Source of the DNA: a virus
IMG/VR virus record: IMGVR_UViG_3300030109_002597
Span: 1 to 28,295 of that record
DNA: 28,295 nt
Reading direction: 5' to 3' (one strand)
Position 1 is the first letter of the stretch, and each line of letters begins with the position of its first letter. Of this stretch, positions 16,861-23,703 are shown one piece after another. The notes under the pieces are model-generated. The model made no database searches and was not told the DNA's origin. It worked only from the letters and a program-made list of their open reading frames with translations. Both the position numbers and the translations under genes were made by a program.

Positions 16861-19493
16861 TATTTCCTCCTATAAAATCTAGGTGTGTAGTTCCCTTCCC
16901 ACATCATTGCGTTAACAGCAACTGGGAATGGTGAGTTGTTAAACAACTTTAGTTTGAAATTTTCTGTCCGTTGATGAACAGGGATGGTGAATACATTTTC
17001 ATTATCAAGAGGCACATCATTGGCTAAATACGTATTAGCTTCGATTGTAGGTTCAATATTGAACCACTCTCTAATGAATAGCTTAATCTCCGCGTCGTCT
17101 TCAGGTGCTGTTGTGAATTCAATCGTTGTGTCGTTAGTGAAACTAAAGTCAGTTTCATTGACTCCATTGATAGTCACTAGTACATCATCCCTGTCTACGT
17201 AATCTAAATCTCGTTTGTTAAACGCATAAGTAGTTGTGGAACCATCACCAGTAAAATTCAGTTCGTAGGGGAATCTTCCCACTTGCTGTAGTTTGAAGCT
17301 CATTGCACCTGACAATCCAACAGAGAATCTCATCCGTGCAATTGTTAGGTTTGCGGTGAAGTCTGTAGTTTTCTCCTCCGGTCGATAGTAAGTTCTAGGT
17401 AGATGTACGTCGAAGTTGTATTTAAAACCGACAATTACATCTGACGCAACGTCAGTTAGATCCTTATTGTCTACAATAAAATAATCACCTGTTCCATCAC
17501 TGTCACGTTCTGGTGTAACCGTAAAGCCTGACTCGACAAACGTACCAGTACTTGTATCACCTTTGATGATAAGAACAGGAGTAAGTTCAGACACATCGTT
17601 ATATGGAAGGTAGCACTTTGACTGCTTCTCAGTTGAGTCATACACAACGCTAGAAGCTGTTGCATACAAGTCAATTGAAGGATTGACCTTTTCACCTGTG
17701 TTGTTGACAATGATGGCTTGCTCAGGGCTTTGACTTAGTGCAGCCTGTAGCAGAACAAATTGATCACCCTGTTTGGTGACTGCATACATATCATCAGAAT
17801 CAATCGTAGTGAACTGAGTTGTGCCAGGCATGACCCAACTAGCCCAAGCTTCCATCAGATTCTTTTCACCATCTGTGTAATATCTAAAGATGTACAGTTC
17901 TCTCTCTGACTGACTGGATAGAACGATCATCGAGTTTTGTGGACTAGATACCAAATGATCAATATCAGGTGAAATCCATTCCTTTACAACACGCGATAGG
18001 TCAAGTACTTGAGGGTTCTGCTGTTGTCCTTTAGTGACCATACTGAACACCCTTGTGTATCCGGGTGTCTTACTGATGAAGTTGATATTTGTACCAACAT
18101 CTACAGGTTCTACAGTGTTGTCCATCTCATAGTTTGAGATAGCTCTGATCGTTGCCAACGTCGGTGTTAGTACTCCGCTATCGGAAAACAGAATAAATTG
18201 CTGTCTAGCTGAAAATAGAATTACACCCTGTGCTGTAGGCAGCACTGCATATAGGGAGGTTGGAATAATAGATGAACAGCTGATATCAATTGGATCTGAA
18301 TCCAATGTTGTTTGTGCAGTCTCGAAGTAGAAGTTGTAATACTTCCCAGACCTGCTCATGATTACATTGTCTTTGGACAGAAATCCAAGTCGGTTGTTAT
18401 GAAAGAATCCCGCTGTAATTTTTTCTCCAACAAAACTAGGGTGACTGTTTGTTGTATCGTCTCCAATCAACCTGTCGTCATATTCTATCTGTTGGAATAC
18501 GAACGTATCTGTTGCAGTGTTAATTAACTCATGTGGCATTGTAGAGTCATCTAAGCCTGGTGAAACATTTGGTGAAAGAGTTTCTTCCCAGAATCCTCTA
18601 CCGTTTACACCATCATCTGCATTAAACCTAGCAAAGTAGTTATCTGTATTTGCTACGGTATTTACGATCTGTACAACACGACCATCAAAGGATTCAAGTG
18701 GCAGCATCCCTATACTTGCTACTTCATCCTGAAATGCAAGGACTGCACCATTCGTAGCGCCACCCCTAGCCTCAATGCTAAAGGCTGTAGCATCACCATT
18801 GACTGTCCTCTCGATATCTAGGCTGTCATTACCGTTTCTAGTTACAGTCCAAGTACCGTTAAAGGCAGCATTGTTCGCCGCTTGCTGAGCAGCAATACCA
18901 TCTACCAGAGCGTCTCTAATATTGGCTCCAGCTTCATCTGTAAGCACATCATCAAAGGTGAAATTTGTCGCATCTGCAGTGACAGTAAACTCTATATCCT
19001 GAATAGAAATAAAGTATCTCATTTCAGCAGCTGTCTGCTCAAGAACAATAGTTCCAATACCATTTACCACCGTTGTAGGTGTGGCTTGTGCAGCAATACT
19101 TACAGCATCGTTGATTACAATTGTTGTATCTTGTACTGTCAGTAGTTTGTAATTTGTTCTACTTCCTGTTAGGTATGCTTGAGCACCTGCCCCGTATGTA
19201 ACGGTACATTCATCACCACTTACAGCATTCCAAACAAAAATCTCATCGTCTTTGATGCAGCCTACATAGATTTCGTCATTGTCTCTATTGATAAAGAACC
19301 ACTTAGCATCGTCGTATGTAGTTCCTGTTCCTAGGTTTGCAATATGCTTAAACCCTGGTCTCTTTGTTAGTCCGTATGTCGCATCAGGAAATCCGTTGTA
19401 GCACTCACGGACCTGACCGGGTAGCATTTTATCATCTGATTGTTTAGATACTCCACCAAGATAGTTAGGTATCCGTTGAGTTACTGCAGGCAT
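16860..19493 (-). CDS. Tail tubular protein B (T7 gp12-like nozzle)
   Basis: This 877-residue protein (T7 gp12 has 794) opens MPAVTQRIPNYLGGVSKQSD, then LPGQVRECYNGFPDATYGLT and KRPGFKH. This is the characteristic N-terminus of the T7 gp12 family, which forms the hexameric nozzle below the tail adaptor. The rest is beta-rich. A C-terminal insert DGSTTTYAFNKRDLDYVD (about 770-800) resembles the small beta domain seen in fibre N-termini. The ATG follows the gp11 stop with no gap. It lies downstream of tail tube A and upstream of the internal core genes, exactly T7 order. Confidence 0.93.
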   Translation of the reverse strand: MPAVTQRIPNYLGGVSKQSDDKMLPGQVRECYNGFPDATYGLTKRPGFKHIANLGTGTTYDDAKWFFINRDNDEIYVGCIKDDEIFVWNAVSGDECTVTYGAGAQAYLTGSRTNYKLLTVQDTTIVINDAVSIAAQATPTTVVNGIGTIVLEQTAAEMRYFISIQDIEFTVTADATNFTFDDVLTDEAGANIRDALVDGIAAQQAANNAAFNGTWTVTRNGNDSLDIERTVNGDATAFSIEARGGATNGAVLAFQDEVASIGMLPLESFDGRVVQIVNTVANTDNYFARFNADDGVNGRGFWEETLSPNVSPGLDDSTMPHELINTATDTFVFQQIEYDDRLIGDDTTNSHPSFVGEKITAGFFHNNRLGFLSKDNVIMSRSGKYYNFYFETAQTTLDSDPIDISCSSIIPTSLYAVLPTAQGVILFSARQQFILFSDSGVLTPTLATIRAISNYEMDNTVEPVDVGTNINFISKTPGYTRVFSMVTKGQQQNPQVLDLSRVVKEWISPDIDHLVSSPQNSMIVLSSQSERELYIFRYYTDGEKNLMEAWASWVMPGTTQFTTIDSDDMYAVTKQGDQFVLLQAALSQSPEQAIIVNNTGEKVNPSIDLYATASSVVYDSTEKQSKCYLPYNDVSELTPVLIIKGDTSTGTFVESGFTVTPERDSDGTGDYFIVDNKDLTDVASDVIVGFKYNFDVHLPRTYYRPEEKTTDFTANLTIARMRFSVGLSGAMSFKLQQVGRFPYELNFTGDGSTTTYAFNKRDLDYVDRDDVLVTINGVNETDFSFTNDTTIEFTTAPEDDAEIKLFIREWFNIEPTIEANTYLANDVPLDNENVFTIPVHQRTENFKLKLFNNSPFPVAVNAMMWEGNYTPRFYRRK

Positions 19494-20108
19494 TTATCGA
19501 TTAAGTGCGTTGTACGGTTGGTAGCTTCTATATGTATTTGTGTCGCCAGGATGTCCGAAGATGGTGTAATCACCTTGATTGCATTCATATTCCATAGCCA
19601 TAGCTCTAGAATTTGCTGCCTTCCTTTCGAGAATTTCGTATTGTTCTGGGTCACCCACAATACGAGAAGACGTTACGCTTGCAGCCTTGCAAGTAATGTA
19701 GTCAGCAATAGGAACTGGCAGGTCTACCCAATCAAATAGCCAAACAATGTCACATGAAAGTTTTTGATTGAATTCATATGAATGTTTTACTTTGTCGTAT
19801 AGCTTGCCAGATCTACGTACTACATCTAATTCGATATTAGATGCGTTACGTGTAGCGTCAATTTGTAATACGTTATTGGGGATCAAGATTTCTTTGTTTG
19901 TATCTGGAACCATTTCATAATGAGGTTCCTTATTAAATGACCATCCTTCCGCCTGTACTTCCCGTGAGACTTCTAGCAAAGTCTGATAGGCAATCGCAAC
20001 GTCCGGGTTGGTTTGATCTAGGGTTGTCACAGGCGCTTGACCACATGACTGTAGGATTTGGTTTACAGCTGGCAGCTCTTGCTGCGAGTTAGTGGTAGGA
20101 AAAGCCAT
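19494..20108 (-). CDS. Tail tubular protein A (T7 gp11-like adaptor)
   Basis: This 204-residue protein (T7 gp11 has 196) has the family hallmarks ELPAVNQILQSCGQAPV near the start, TNPDVAIAYQTLLEVSREVQ, AEGWSFN, and IPNNVLQIDA. The family forms a 12-subunit ring joining portal and nozzle. The terminator after the capsid gene lies just upstream of its start, so it is read by transcripts that pass the terminator, as for T7 gene 11. Upstream of ATG 20108 the mRNA is the terminator U-run and A/U-rich sequence without a clear Shine-Dalgarno. Confidence 0.93.
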   Translation of the reverse strand: MAFPTTNSQQELPAVNQILQSCGQAPVTTLDQTNPDVAIAYQTLLEVSREVQAEGWSFNKEPHYEMVPDTNKEILIPNNVLQIDATRNASNIELDVVRRSGKLYDKVKHSYEFNQKLSCDIVWLFDWVDLPVPIADYITCKAASVTSSRIVGDPEQYEILERKAANSRAMAMEYECNQGDYTIFGHPGDTNTYRSYQPYNALNR

Positions 20109-20120
20109 AATAAAAAATTA

Positions 20121-20145
20121 AAAAAAAGGGCCTCCGAAGAGACCC
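20121..20145 (-). terminator. Intrinsic terminator after the capsid gene
   Basis: On the minus strand the RNA reads GGGUCUC-UUCG-GAGGCCC followed by a run of at least seven U. This is a 7-bp GC-rich stem (one G-U pair) capped by a UUCG tetraloop, a textbook factor-independent terminator. It lies 16 bases past the major capsid stop and before tail tube A. It corresponds in position to T7 T-phi after gene 10 and would give extra capsid transcript relative to tail genes. Confidence 0.9.
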
Positions 20146-20161
20146 CATAGGTTGATAAAAA

Positions 20162-21298
20162 TCAGAATGCAGCAGGCTTGGTGGCAGTGCCAGCAAACAG
20201 TTCAACTGCAGCAGCAGGGTTCAGATAGTCTGCGCCCATAGCCAAACGGCCAAGGATCACATCACCTTGGTAGATGACGGATACGTCACCACTGGTTACT
20301 TGAACCTGAGGACCGATAGCCTCAACACAACCAGCAGCTTCGCGCTGGAAGATAAGACCACAGCTGTTAGCGAATTCGGTTTCTTCACCGTACTCGTTGT
20401 TGATGCCAGCAACGTCTTTAGCAGCATCTTCAAGTGCTTCAGATACGAAAGTACCAGTGTTACCGGGATCGGTTACTCCGGGGTTCGTAGCAGAGCCAGT
20501 TCCATACTTAGTTCCGTACTGTGAGAAGAACGGAATGTTCATGGACTTGTAGATGTGGATACCAGCAATCTCAATGACGCCTTGGCCACCCTGCAGGGCA
20601 GTACCTTGAGCATCACGGTTCACCAGACCGTTGGAACCAACAGCTTGGATCAGTTCGTAGTACTGGCGTGGGTTGAGAACGCCGCAGCGTCCGTCGCTAC
20701 TGATTCCCTTTTCGTCCATCGCAGCTGCAGCGTCATAGAACGCTTCAACCAGTGCGGATGAAGAGTAGGCATCAGATGCATTGGTAGTAGTACCAACACG
20801 GATCTGTGTACCACCTGGCTCGACGAAGTTAGTTGCACTCACAGGTGAGGCAGCACGTGCACCGCGAGTAATTGCACGGAAGATCAGGCGGTCATATTTT
20901 TGCGCCAAGGCATAGCCGATTTTGCGGCTAATTTCTGAGCGAAGATCGTAATGAGAAAGAGTCTCATCAAGGTCATATACGAATGCGCTGGAGATCAGCA
21001 GATCGTCAACCGTGATGGTCTTCTCAGCCACGGGCGGCGCACCGTCGTCATTACCGAGAATCGCATTTCCAGGAGTATGGTACTCAGCTTTCGTGCGACC
21101 GGTGTAGATGAACTGCAATGACTTGCCGTTCTTAAGTGTACGCTTCATCACCAAATCGCGAGCGATCGCGTTATGCTGGAAGCCTTTGAACATTTCTCCG
21201 GAGAAGAGCTTCAAATACAAAGCTCGCTTATCACCGGATAGATTAGCCTGACCAATCTGAGTTAGATCAGTGGTCAGTGTAGAATTTTGTTGTGCCAT
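20162..21298 (-). CDS. Major capsid protein (T7 gp10-like)
   Basis: This 378-residue protein (T7 gp10A has 345) has the family pattern LYLKLFSGEMFKGFQHNAIA with RTLKNGKSLQFIYTGRTKA, then YHTPGNAILGN. It also has VDDLLISSAFVYDLDE, HYDLRSEISRKIGYALAQKY, and late GVLNPRQYYELIQ. It forms the icosahedral shell with the HK97 fold. The start ATG 21298 has no purine Shine-Dalgarno; the leader just upstream is pyrimidine-rich (CUCUUACUCCUAUAA). Its 3' end carries a strong terminator. The base composition looks slightly more GC-rich than the neighbouring internal-core genes, as does psbA. Confidence 0.96.
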   Translation of the reverse strand: MAQQNSTLTTDLTQIGQANLSGDKRALYLKLFSGEMFKGFQHNAIARDLVMKRTLKNGKSLQFIYTGRTKAEYHTPGNAILGNDDGAPPVAEKTITVDDLLISSAFVYDLDETLSHYDLRSEISRKIGYALAQKYDRLIFRAITRGARAASPVSATNFVEPGGTQIRVGTTTNASDAYSSSALVEAFYDAAAAMDEKGISSDGRCGVLNPRQYYELIQAVGSNGLVNRDAQGTALQGGQGVIEIAGIHIYKSMNIPFFSQYGTKYGTGSATNPGVTDPGNTGTFVSEALEDAAKDVAGINNEYGEETEFANSCGLIFQREAAGCVEAIGPQVQVTSGDVSVIYQGDVILGRLAMGADYLNPAAAVELFAGTATKPAAF

Positions 21299-21407
21299 TT
21301 ATAGGAGTAAGAGTATGTATAACCAACTCCAAGATCTTGGAAAATTTTTTGTGGTCTATCCCACCGTCTAGACGGCAAAGGGTATCCTCGTAAGGGCCAA
21401 TGCCAAT
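21299..21407 (-). other. Capsid gene leader with two perfect palindromes
   Basis: This is non-coding sequence before the capsid gene. It holds a 14-bp perfect palindrome TCCAAGATCTTGGA (21328-21341) and a 12-bp one CCGTCTAGACGG (21364-21375). A weak sigma70-like arrangement (TTTTCC, 17 bases, TATACA on the minus strand at about 21318-21346) is possible but poor at -35. No T7-type promoter consensus known to me is evident. It is a plausible regulatory leader for the most highly expressed structural gene: operator, RNA hairpins or processing site. Confidence 0.4.
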
Positions 21408-21454
21408 AAGTGAGGGAGGACTCGAACCTCCCTGTTAGCCTTAACTAATCACTT
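21408..21454 (-). other. tRNA T-arm-like mini structure downstream of psbA
   Basis: On the minus strand an outer 6-bp stem (AAGUGA with UCACUU) encloses a small GUUA-AGGC-UAAC hairpin and a strong arm GGGAGG-UUCGAGU-CCUCCC. The 7-base loop UUCGAGU matches the T-loop consensus of tRNA (UUCRANN). No anticodon arm, D-arm or CCA is present and the element is only 47 bases, so it is not a normal tRNA. The 5' strand contains the stop codon of the 17-residue ORF. It could be a tRNA relic, an integration-site remnant, or an RNA-stabilising or processing structure. Confidence 0.5.
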
Positions 21455-21502
21455 GGTGTATGCGACACCGCGATACACGTAACGACGAGCGATACGTACC
21501 AT
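21449..21502 (-). CDS. 17-residue micro-ORF with strong Shine-Dalgarno
   Basis: ATG 21502 begins MVRIARRYVYRGVAYTK and stops with TGA. The leader CGGAGGUAAACAUC puts a perfect GGAGG eight bases before the ATG, one of the strongest ribosome sites in this window. The peptide is basic with a YRGVAYTK end that resembles the core of the cyanobacterial and cyanophage DUF4278 family (YRGxxY). The role is unknown. The ribosome site lies in a UUCG hairpin and the stop codon lies in the T-arm-like structure. It may be a functional peptide or a leader controlling the capsid message. Confidence 0.5.
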   Translation of the reverse strand: MVRIARRYVYRGVAYTK

Positions 21503-21509
21503 GATGTTT

Positions 21510-21549
21510 ACCTCCGAAGAGATCTAACAGTCCCGTTCCATACTGTTAG
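21510..21549 (-). promoter_or_regulatory. Two hairpins covering the micro-ORF ribosome site
   Basis: Minus-strand RNA forms an 8-bp perfect stem CUAACAGU/ACUGUUAG with a 10-base loop (21524-21549). Immediately after it is a 5-bp stem AUCUC-UUCG-GAGGU (21510-21523). The second stem buries the GGAGG Shine-Dalgarno in a stable UUCG-capped hairpin. The layout suggests translation control or RNA processing or stability; this is inference from complementarity, without energy calculation. Confidence 0.5.
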
Positions 21550-21562
21550 TAGCATGCGTCTT

Positions 21563-21733
21563 CTACATTGTGTCGAACAAGACTTCCAGTTTCAATTTGT
21601 CTAGTTGACCTTTGAGTACCAGCATTGCTTGTTGCTCAGCTGGATCACCGCCAGGCCATTGATCTAAATAGAATTCAACAGCCTTGTGCATCAGATCAAC
21701 ATAGGCATCATTAACTCTAATCTCGTATTCCAT
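21563..21733 (-). CDS. 56-residue conserved cyanophage protein
   Basis: ATG 21733 opens MEYEIRVNDAYVDLMHKAVE and continues FYLDQWPGGDPAEQQAMLVL. It is an acidic, helical protein resembling a short hypothetical protein I recall in several marine cyanophages (the FYLDxWPGGDPxEQ pattern). The function is unknown. It starts two bases after the stop of the 35-residue membrane peptide and is the last sizeable gene of the psbA cassette before the micro-ORF. Confidence 0.7.
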   Translation of the reverse strand: MEYEIRVNDAYVDLMHKAVEFYLDQWPGGDPAEQQAMLVLKGQLDKLKLEVLFDTM

Positions 21734-21735
21734 AA

Positions 21736-21843
21736 TTAAGAAGATGAACGGACTTTTTTATGCCTAGGTGAACTAGGTCTATGGTCCCAAAAGATATAAG
21801 AGGCGACAGACAATGTCACCAATGTGCCTACAGCAATTATCAT
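21736..21843 (-). CDS. 35-residue single-span membrane peptide coupled to psbA
   Basis: ATG 21843 overlaps the psbA stop (ATGA), the usual sign of coupled translation. The peptide [19 protein letters not shown] has one hydrophobic helix at residues 1-19, followed by a basic Ser-rich tail ([16 protein letters not shown]). Size and topology resemble the low-molecular-weight photosystem II subunits (PsbI, PsbX, PsbK class, 35-45 residues), but I see no diagnostic motif of any of them. It could also be an unrelated membrane peptide. Translation is likely from coupling; the function is a guess. Confidence 0.55.
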   Translation of the reverse strand: MIIAVGTLVTLSVASYIFWDHRPSSPRHKKVRSSS

Positions 21844-22922
21844 CCAACTGAAGGAGCTACCAGTGCAACACTTGTAGTCTCAGCAGCAGCTAGATCAAGT
21901 GGGAAGTTATGAGCATTCCTTTCGTGCATGACTTCAAAGCCAAGGTTTGCACGGTTCAATACATCAGCCCAAGTATTAACTACTTGTCCTGTAGATGCCT
22001 GCACCGACTGGTTAAAATTAAAGCCATTAAGATTGAAAGCCATAGTGCTGACACCCAGAGCTGTAAACCAAATGCCGACGACAGGCCAAGCGGCAAGGAA
22101 GAAGTGGAGTGAGCGGCTATTGTTAAATGAAGCATATTGGAAAATCAAACGTCCAAAATAACCATGCGCAGCCACGATGTTATACGTCTCCTCTTCTTGT
22201 CCAAACTTATAACCATAGTTCTGGCTAATTTCTTCAGTGGTTTCACGAACCAAAGAAGACGTGACAAGACTGCCATGCATAGCTGAGAAGAGACTCCCAC
22301 CAAATACGCCGGCAACACCAAGCATATGAAAAGGATGCATAAGAATATTGTGTTCAGCTTGGAATACCAACATGAAGTTGAAGGTTCCCGAAATGCCAAG
22401 AGGCATACCGTCAGAGAAGCTACCTTGTCCAAGGGGATAAACAAGAAAGACAGCAGTCGCCGCAGCGACCGGAGCAGAGTACGCAACAAAGATCCAGGGC
22501 CTCATTCCCAGTCGGTAACTAAGTTCCCATTCTCGTCCCATGTAAGAGAAGATACCGAGCAGAAAGTGGAACACCACGAGCTGGTACGGTCCGCCGTTAT
22601 AAAGCCATTCGTCAAGAGAACCCGCTTCCCACACTGGGTACAGGTGCAAACCGATGGCGTTGCTGCTAGGCACGACAGCGCCGGAGATGATGTTGTTTCC
22701 ATAAAGAAGAGAGCCAGATACAGGCTCACGAATACCGTCAATATCAACGGGGGGTGCTGCGATGAACGCAATGATGAAGCAAGTAGTTGCTGCAAGCAGG
22801 CAGGGGATCATCAGTGTCCCGAACCAACCTACATAGAGTCGATTATTTGTAGAGGTAACCCACTGGCAAAAGTCTTCCCAGGTAGAATTACGTCGTTGTG
22901 TAAGTGTTGAAAAGGTTGTCAT
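21840..22922 (-). CDS. psbA: Photosystem II D1 protein
   Basis: This is a full-length 360-residue D1. Its numbering is one ahead of the standard numbering. Expected residues are all present: Tyr162 (YZ, standard 161), Asp171 (170), Glu190 and His191 (189, 190), His199 (P680 ligand 198), His216 and His273 (non-haem iron), Ser265 (264, QB site), His333, Glu334, Asp343 and Ala345 (C-terminal processing site, followed by a 15-residue extension). Standard position 130 is Glu (here 131), the form typical of high-light D1. D1 turns over fast in light; a phage copy keeps PSII and ATP supply running during infection. The leader lacks a Shine-Dalgarno (AACUUUUAUUUUAAUG). No intron or frameshift. Confidence 0.98.
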   Translation of the reverse strand: MTTFSTLTQRRNSTWEDFCQWVTSTNNRLYVGWFGTLMIPCLLAATTCFIIAFIAAPPVDIDGIREPVSGSLLYGNNIISGAVVPSSNAIGLHLYPVWEAGSLDEWLYNGGPYQLVVFHFLLGIFSYMGREWELSYRLGMRPWIFVAYSAPVAAATAVFLVYPLGQGSFSDGMPLGISGTFNFMLVFQAEHNILMHPFHMLGVAGVFGGSLFSAMHGSLVTSSLVRETTEEISQNYGYKFGQEEETYNIVAAHGYFGRLIFQYASFNNSRSLHFFLAAWPVVGIWFTALGVSTMAFNLNGFNFNQSVQASTGQVVNTWADVLNRANLGFEVMHERNAHNFPLDLAAAETTSVALVAPSVG

Positions 22923-22986
22923 TAAAATAAAAGTTCATGTCTATGTCGCCGGTAAGTAAGACCATTTTTAGGAGTTGGCTCTCCAT

Positions 22987-23028
22987 AGCTAGGGAGGGAA
23001 TTGCACCCTCCGTTAAATCTATTTAGCT
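22987..23028 (-). other. tRNA T-arm-like mini structure upstream of psbA
   Basis: On the minus strand an outer stem AGCUA/UAGCU encloses a short A/U-rich linker and the arm GGAGGG-UGCAAUU-CCCUCC with a 7-base loop. The loop UGCAAUU keeps the C56-purine-A58 positions of a T-loop but has G where U55 is expected. Its 5' strand overlaps the end and stop of the small basic gene. Layout parallels the structure on the other side of psbA. There is no U-run after the stem, so a simple intrinsic terminator is unlikely. Confidence 0.4.
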
Positions 23029-23171
23029 TTTTTTGCAGTCTTAGCTGAGCGTTTAAAGTTTGCAGCAGTAGGAGCACCTTTCGATCCAGGCTTCCTCATT
23101 TTCTCTCCACTACCACTAGCAATACGCTTGCGCTTAGCGTGAATGTTTGCGTACAATCCTTTTCCAGGCAT
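23019..23171 (-). CDS. 50-residue basic cyanophage protein
   Basis: ATG 23171 opens MPGKGLYANIHAKRKRIASG and continues SGEKMRKPGSKGAPTAANFK, ending SAKTAKKAK. About a third of the residues are Lys/Arg. I recall near-identical small proteins in T4-like and T7-like cyanophages of both Synechococcus and Prochlorococcus, with no established role. The start overlaps the hli stop (TAATG), so it is probably translated with hli. DNA or RNA binding is possible from charge. Confidence 0.75.
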   Translation of the reverse strand: MPGKGLYANIHAKRKRIASGSGEKMRKPGSKGAPTAANFKRSAKTAKKAK

Positions 23172-23341
23172 TAGAAAACTCCAGGGATTAGTTGTCCAGT
23201 TGTTACATAAGATCCAATAGCTGCAATAACACCGAGCATGGCAAGGCGTCCATTGAGCATTTCAGCTTTTTCGTTGTGTGTCACAGTTACTTCTTGGGTG
23301 TACATACGTGGTTCAGTGGGCCAGATTTGTGTGTTGTTCAT
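23171..23341 (-). CDS. hli: High-light-inducible protein
   Basis: This 56-residue protein has the phage-type Hli signature: EKAEMLNGRLAMLGVIAAIG forming one chlorophyll-binding helix (E, N and R of the ExxNGRxAMxG motif at about residues 27-37), then the end TTGQLIPGVF, typical of cyanophage Hlis. Hlis bind chlorophyll and carotenoid beside photosystem II assembly intermediates and protect against excess light. The start ATG 23341 overlaps the upstream stop by one base (TGATG). It is encoded just before the psbA region, as in other cyanophages carrying both. Confidence 0.95.
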   Translation of the reverse strand: MNNTQIWPTEPRMYTQEVTVTHNEKAEMLNGRLAMLGVIAAIGSYVTTGQLIPGVF

Positions 23342-23682
23342 CAGAAGTTGTACTTCACACCGAGTTTTGTCCCATAGCCATTGTTGTCATCGCCAGTGAT
23401 GAAGGACACTTCACCGTAGGCAGACAGGTTCTCACTCAGAGGGACACCACCACCTGCTTTACCAGACAGTTCGACAGTGCTGTCGCCACCATCAGGAGAT
23501 ACGATTGAAGGACCACCCTGGATGTACCAGTTGTCTCCTTCATAACCTACGTGGTTGTCAATCACAGTACCGCCATAGTCAGTACCCGACCAGCCAGAGT
23601 TGGCTTCGACGTTGACGTAAGTACCAGCAATGGCGGGTGCTCCCAATGCAGTAGCTGAGAGAATTGCGATAATTTTTTTCAT
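23341..23682 (-). CDS. Secreted porin-like beta-barrel protein
   Basis: This 113-residue protein has a Sec signal peptide (MKKIIAILSATALGAPAIA, cleavage about residue 19). The mature part is short alternating hydrophobic strands with Gly turns (TYVNVEANSGWSG, NWYIQGGPSIVS, LSAYGEVSFITG), ending TKLGVKYNF. The terminal Phe after alternating strands is the outer-membrane insertion signal of beta-barrel proteins. The mature chain of about 94 residues can make only a few strands, so it may be a small or oligomeric barrel or a lipocalin-like sheet. Similar proteins occur in marine cyanophages. It would sit in the infected cell's outer membrane. Role unproven. Confidence 0.75.
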   Translation of the reverse strand: MKKIIAILSATALGAPAIAGTYVNVEANSGWSGTDYGGTVIDNHVGYEGDNWYIQGGPSIVSPDGGDSTVELSGKAGGGVPLSENLSAYGEVSFITGDDNNGYGTKLGVKYNF

Positions 23683-23703
23683 TATAAATTTAAGGAAGTT
23701 TAA

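Noticed and set aside
21364-21407. Phage RNA polymerase promoter of the Syn5 type
   Set aside because: CATTGGCCCTTACGAGG only loosely resembles the consensus I remember, and no second copy was found in other gaps.
21408-21454. Complete tRNA gene
   Set aside because: Only a T-arm and an acceptor-like stem are present; no anticodon arm, D-arm or CCA end can be built.
22326-22910. 194-codon plus-strand frame antisense to psbA
   Set aside because: D1 is highly constrained and such antisense frames are a by-product of its codon use; there is no start signal or recognisable domain.
22987-23028. Intrinsic terminator before psbA
   Set aside because: The GC stem is not followed by a U-run on the minus strand.
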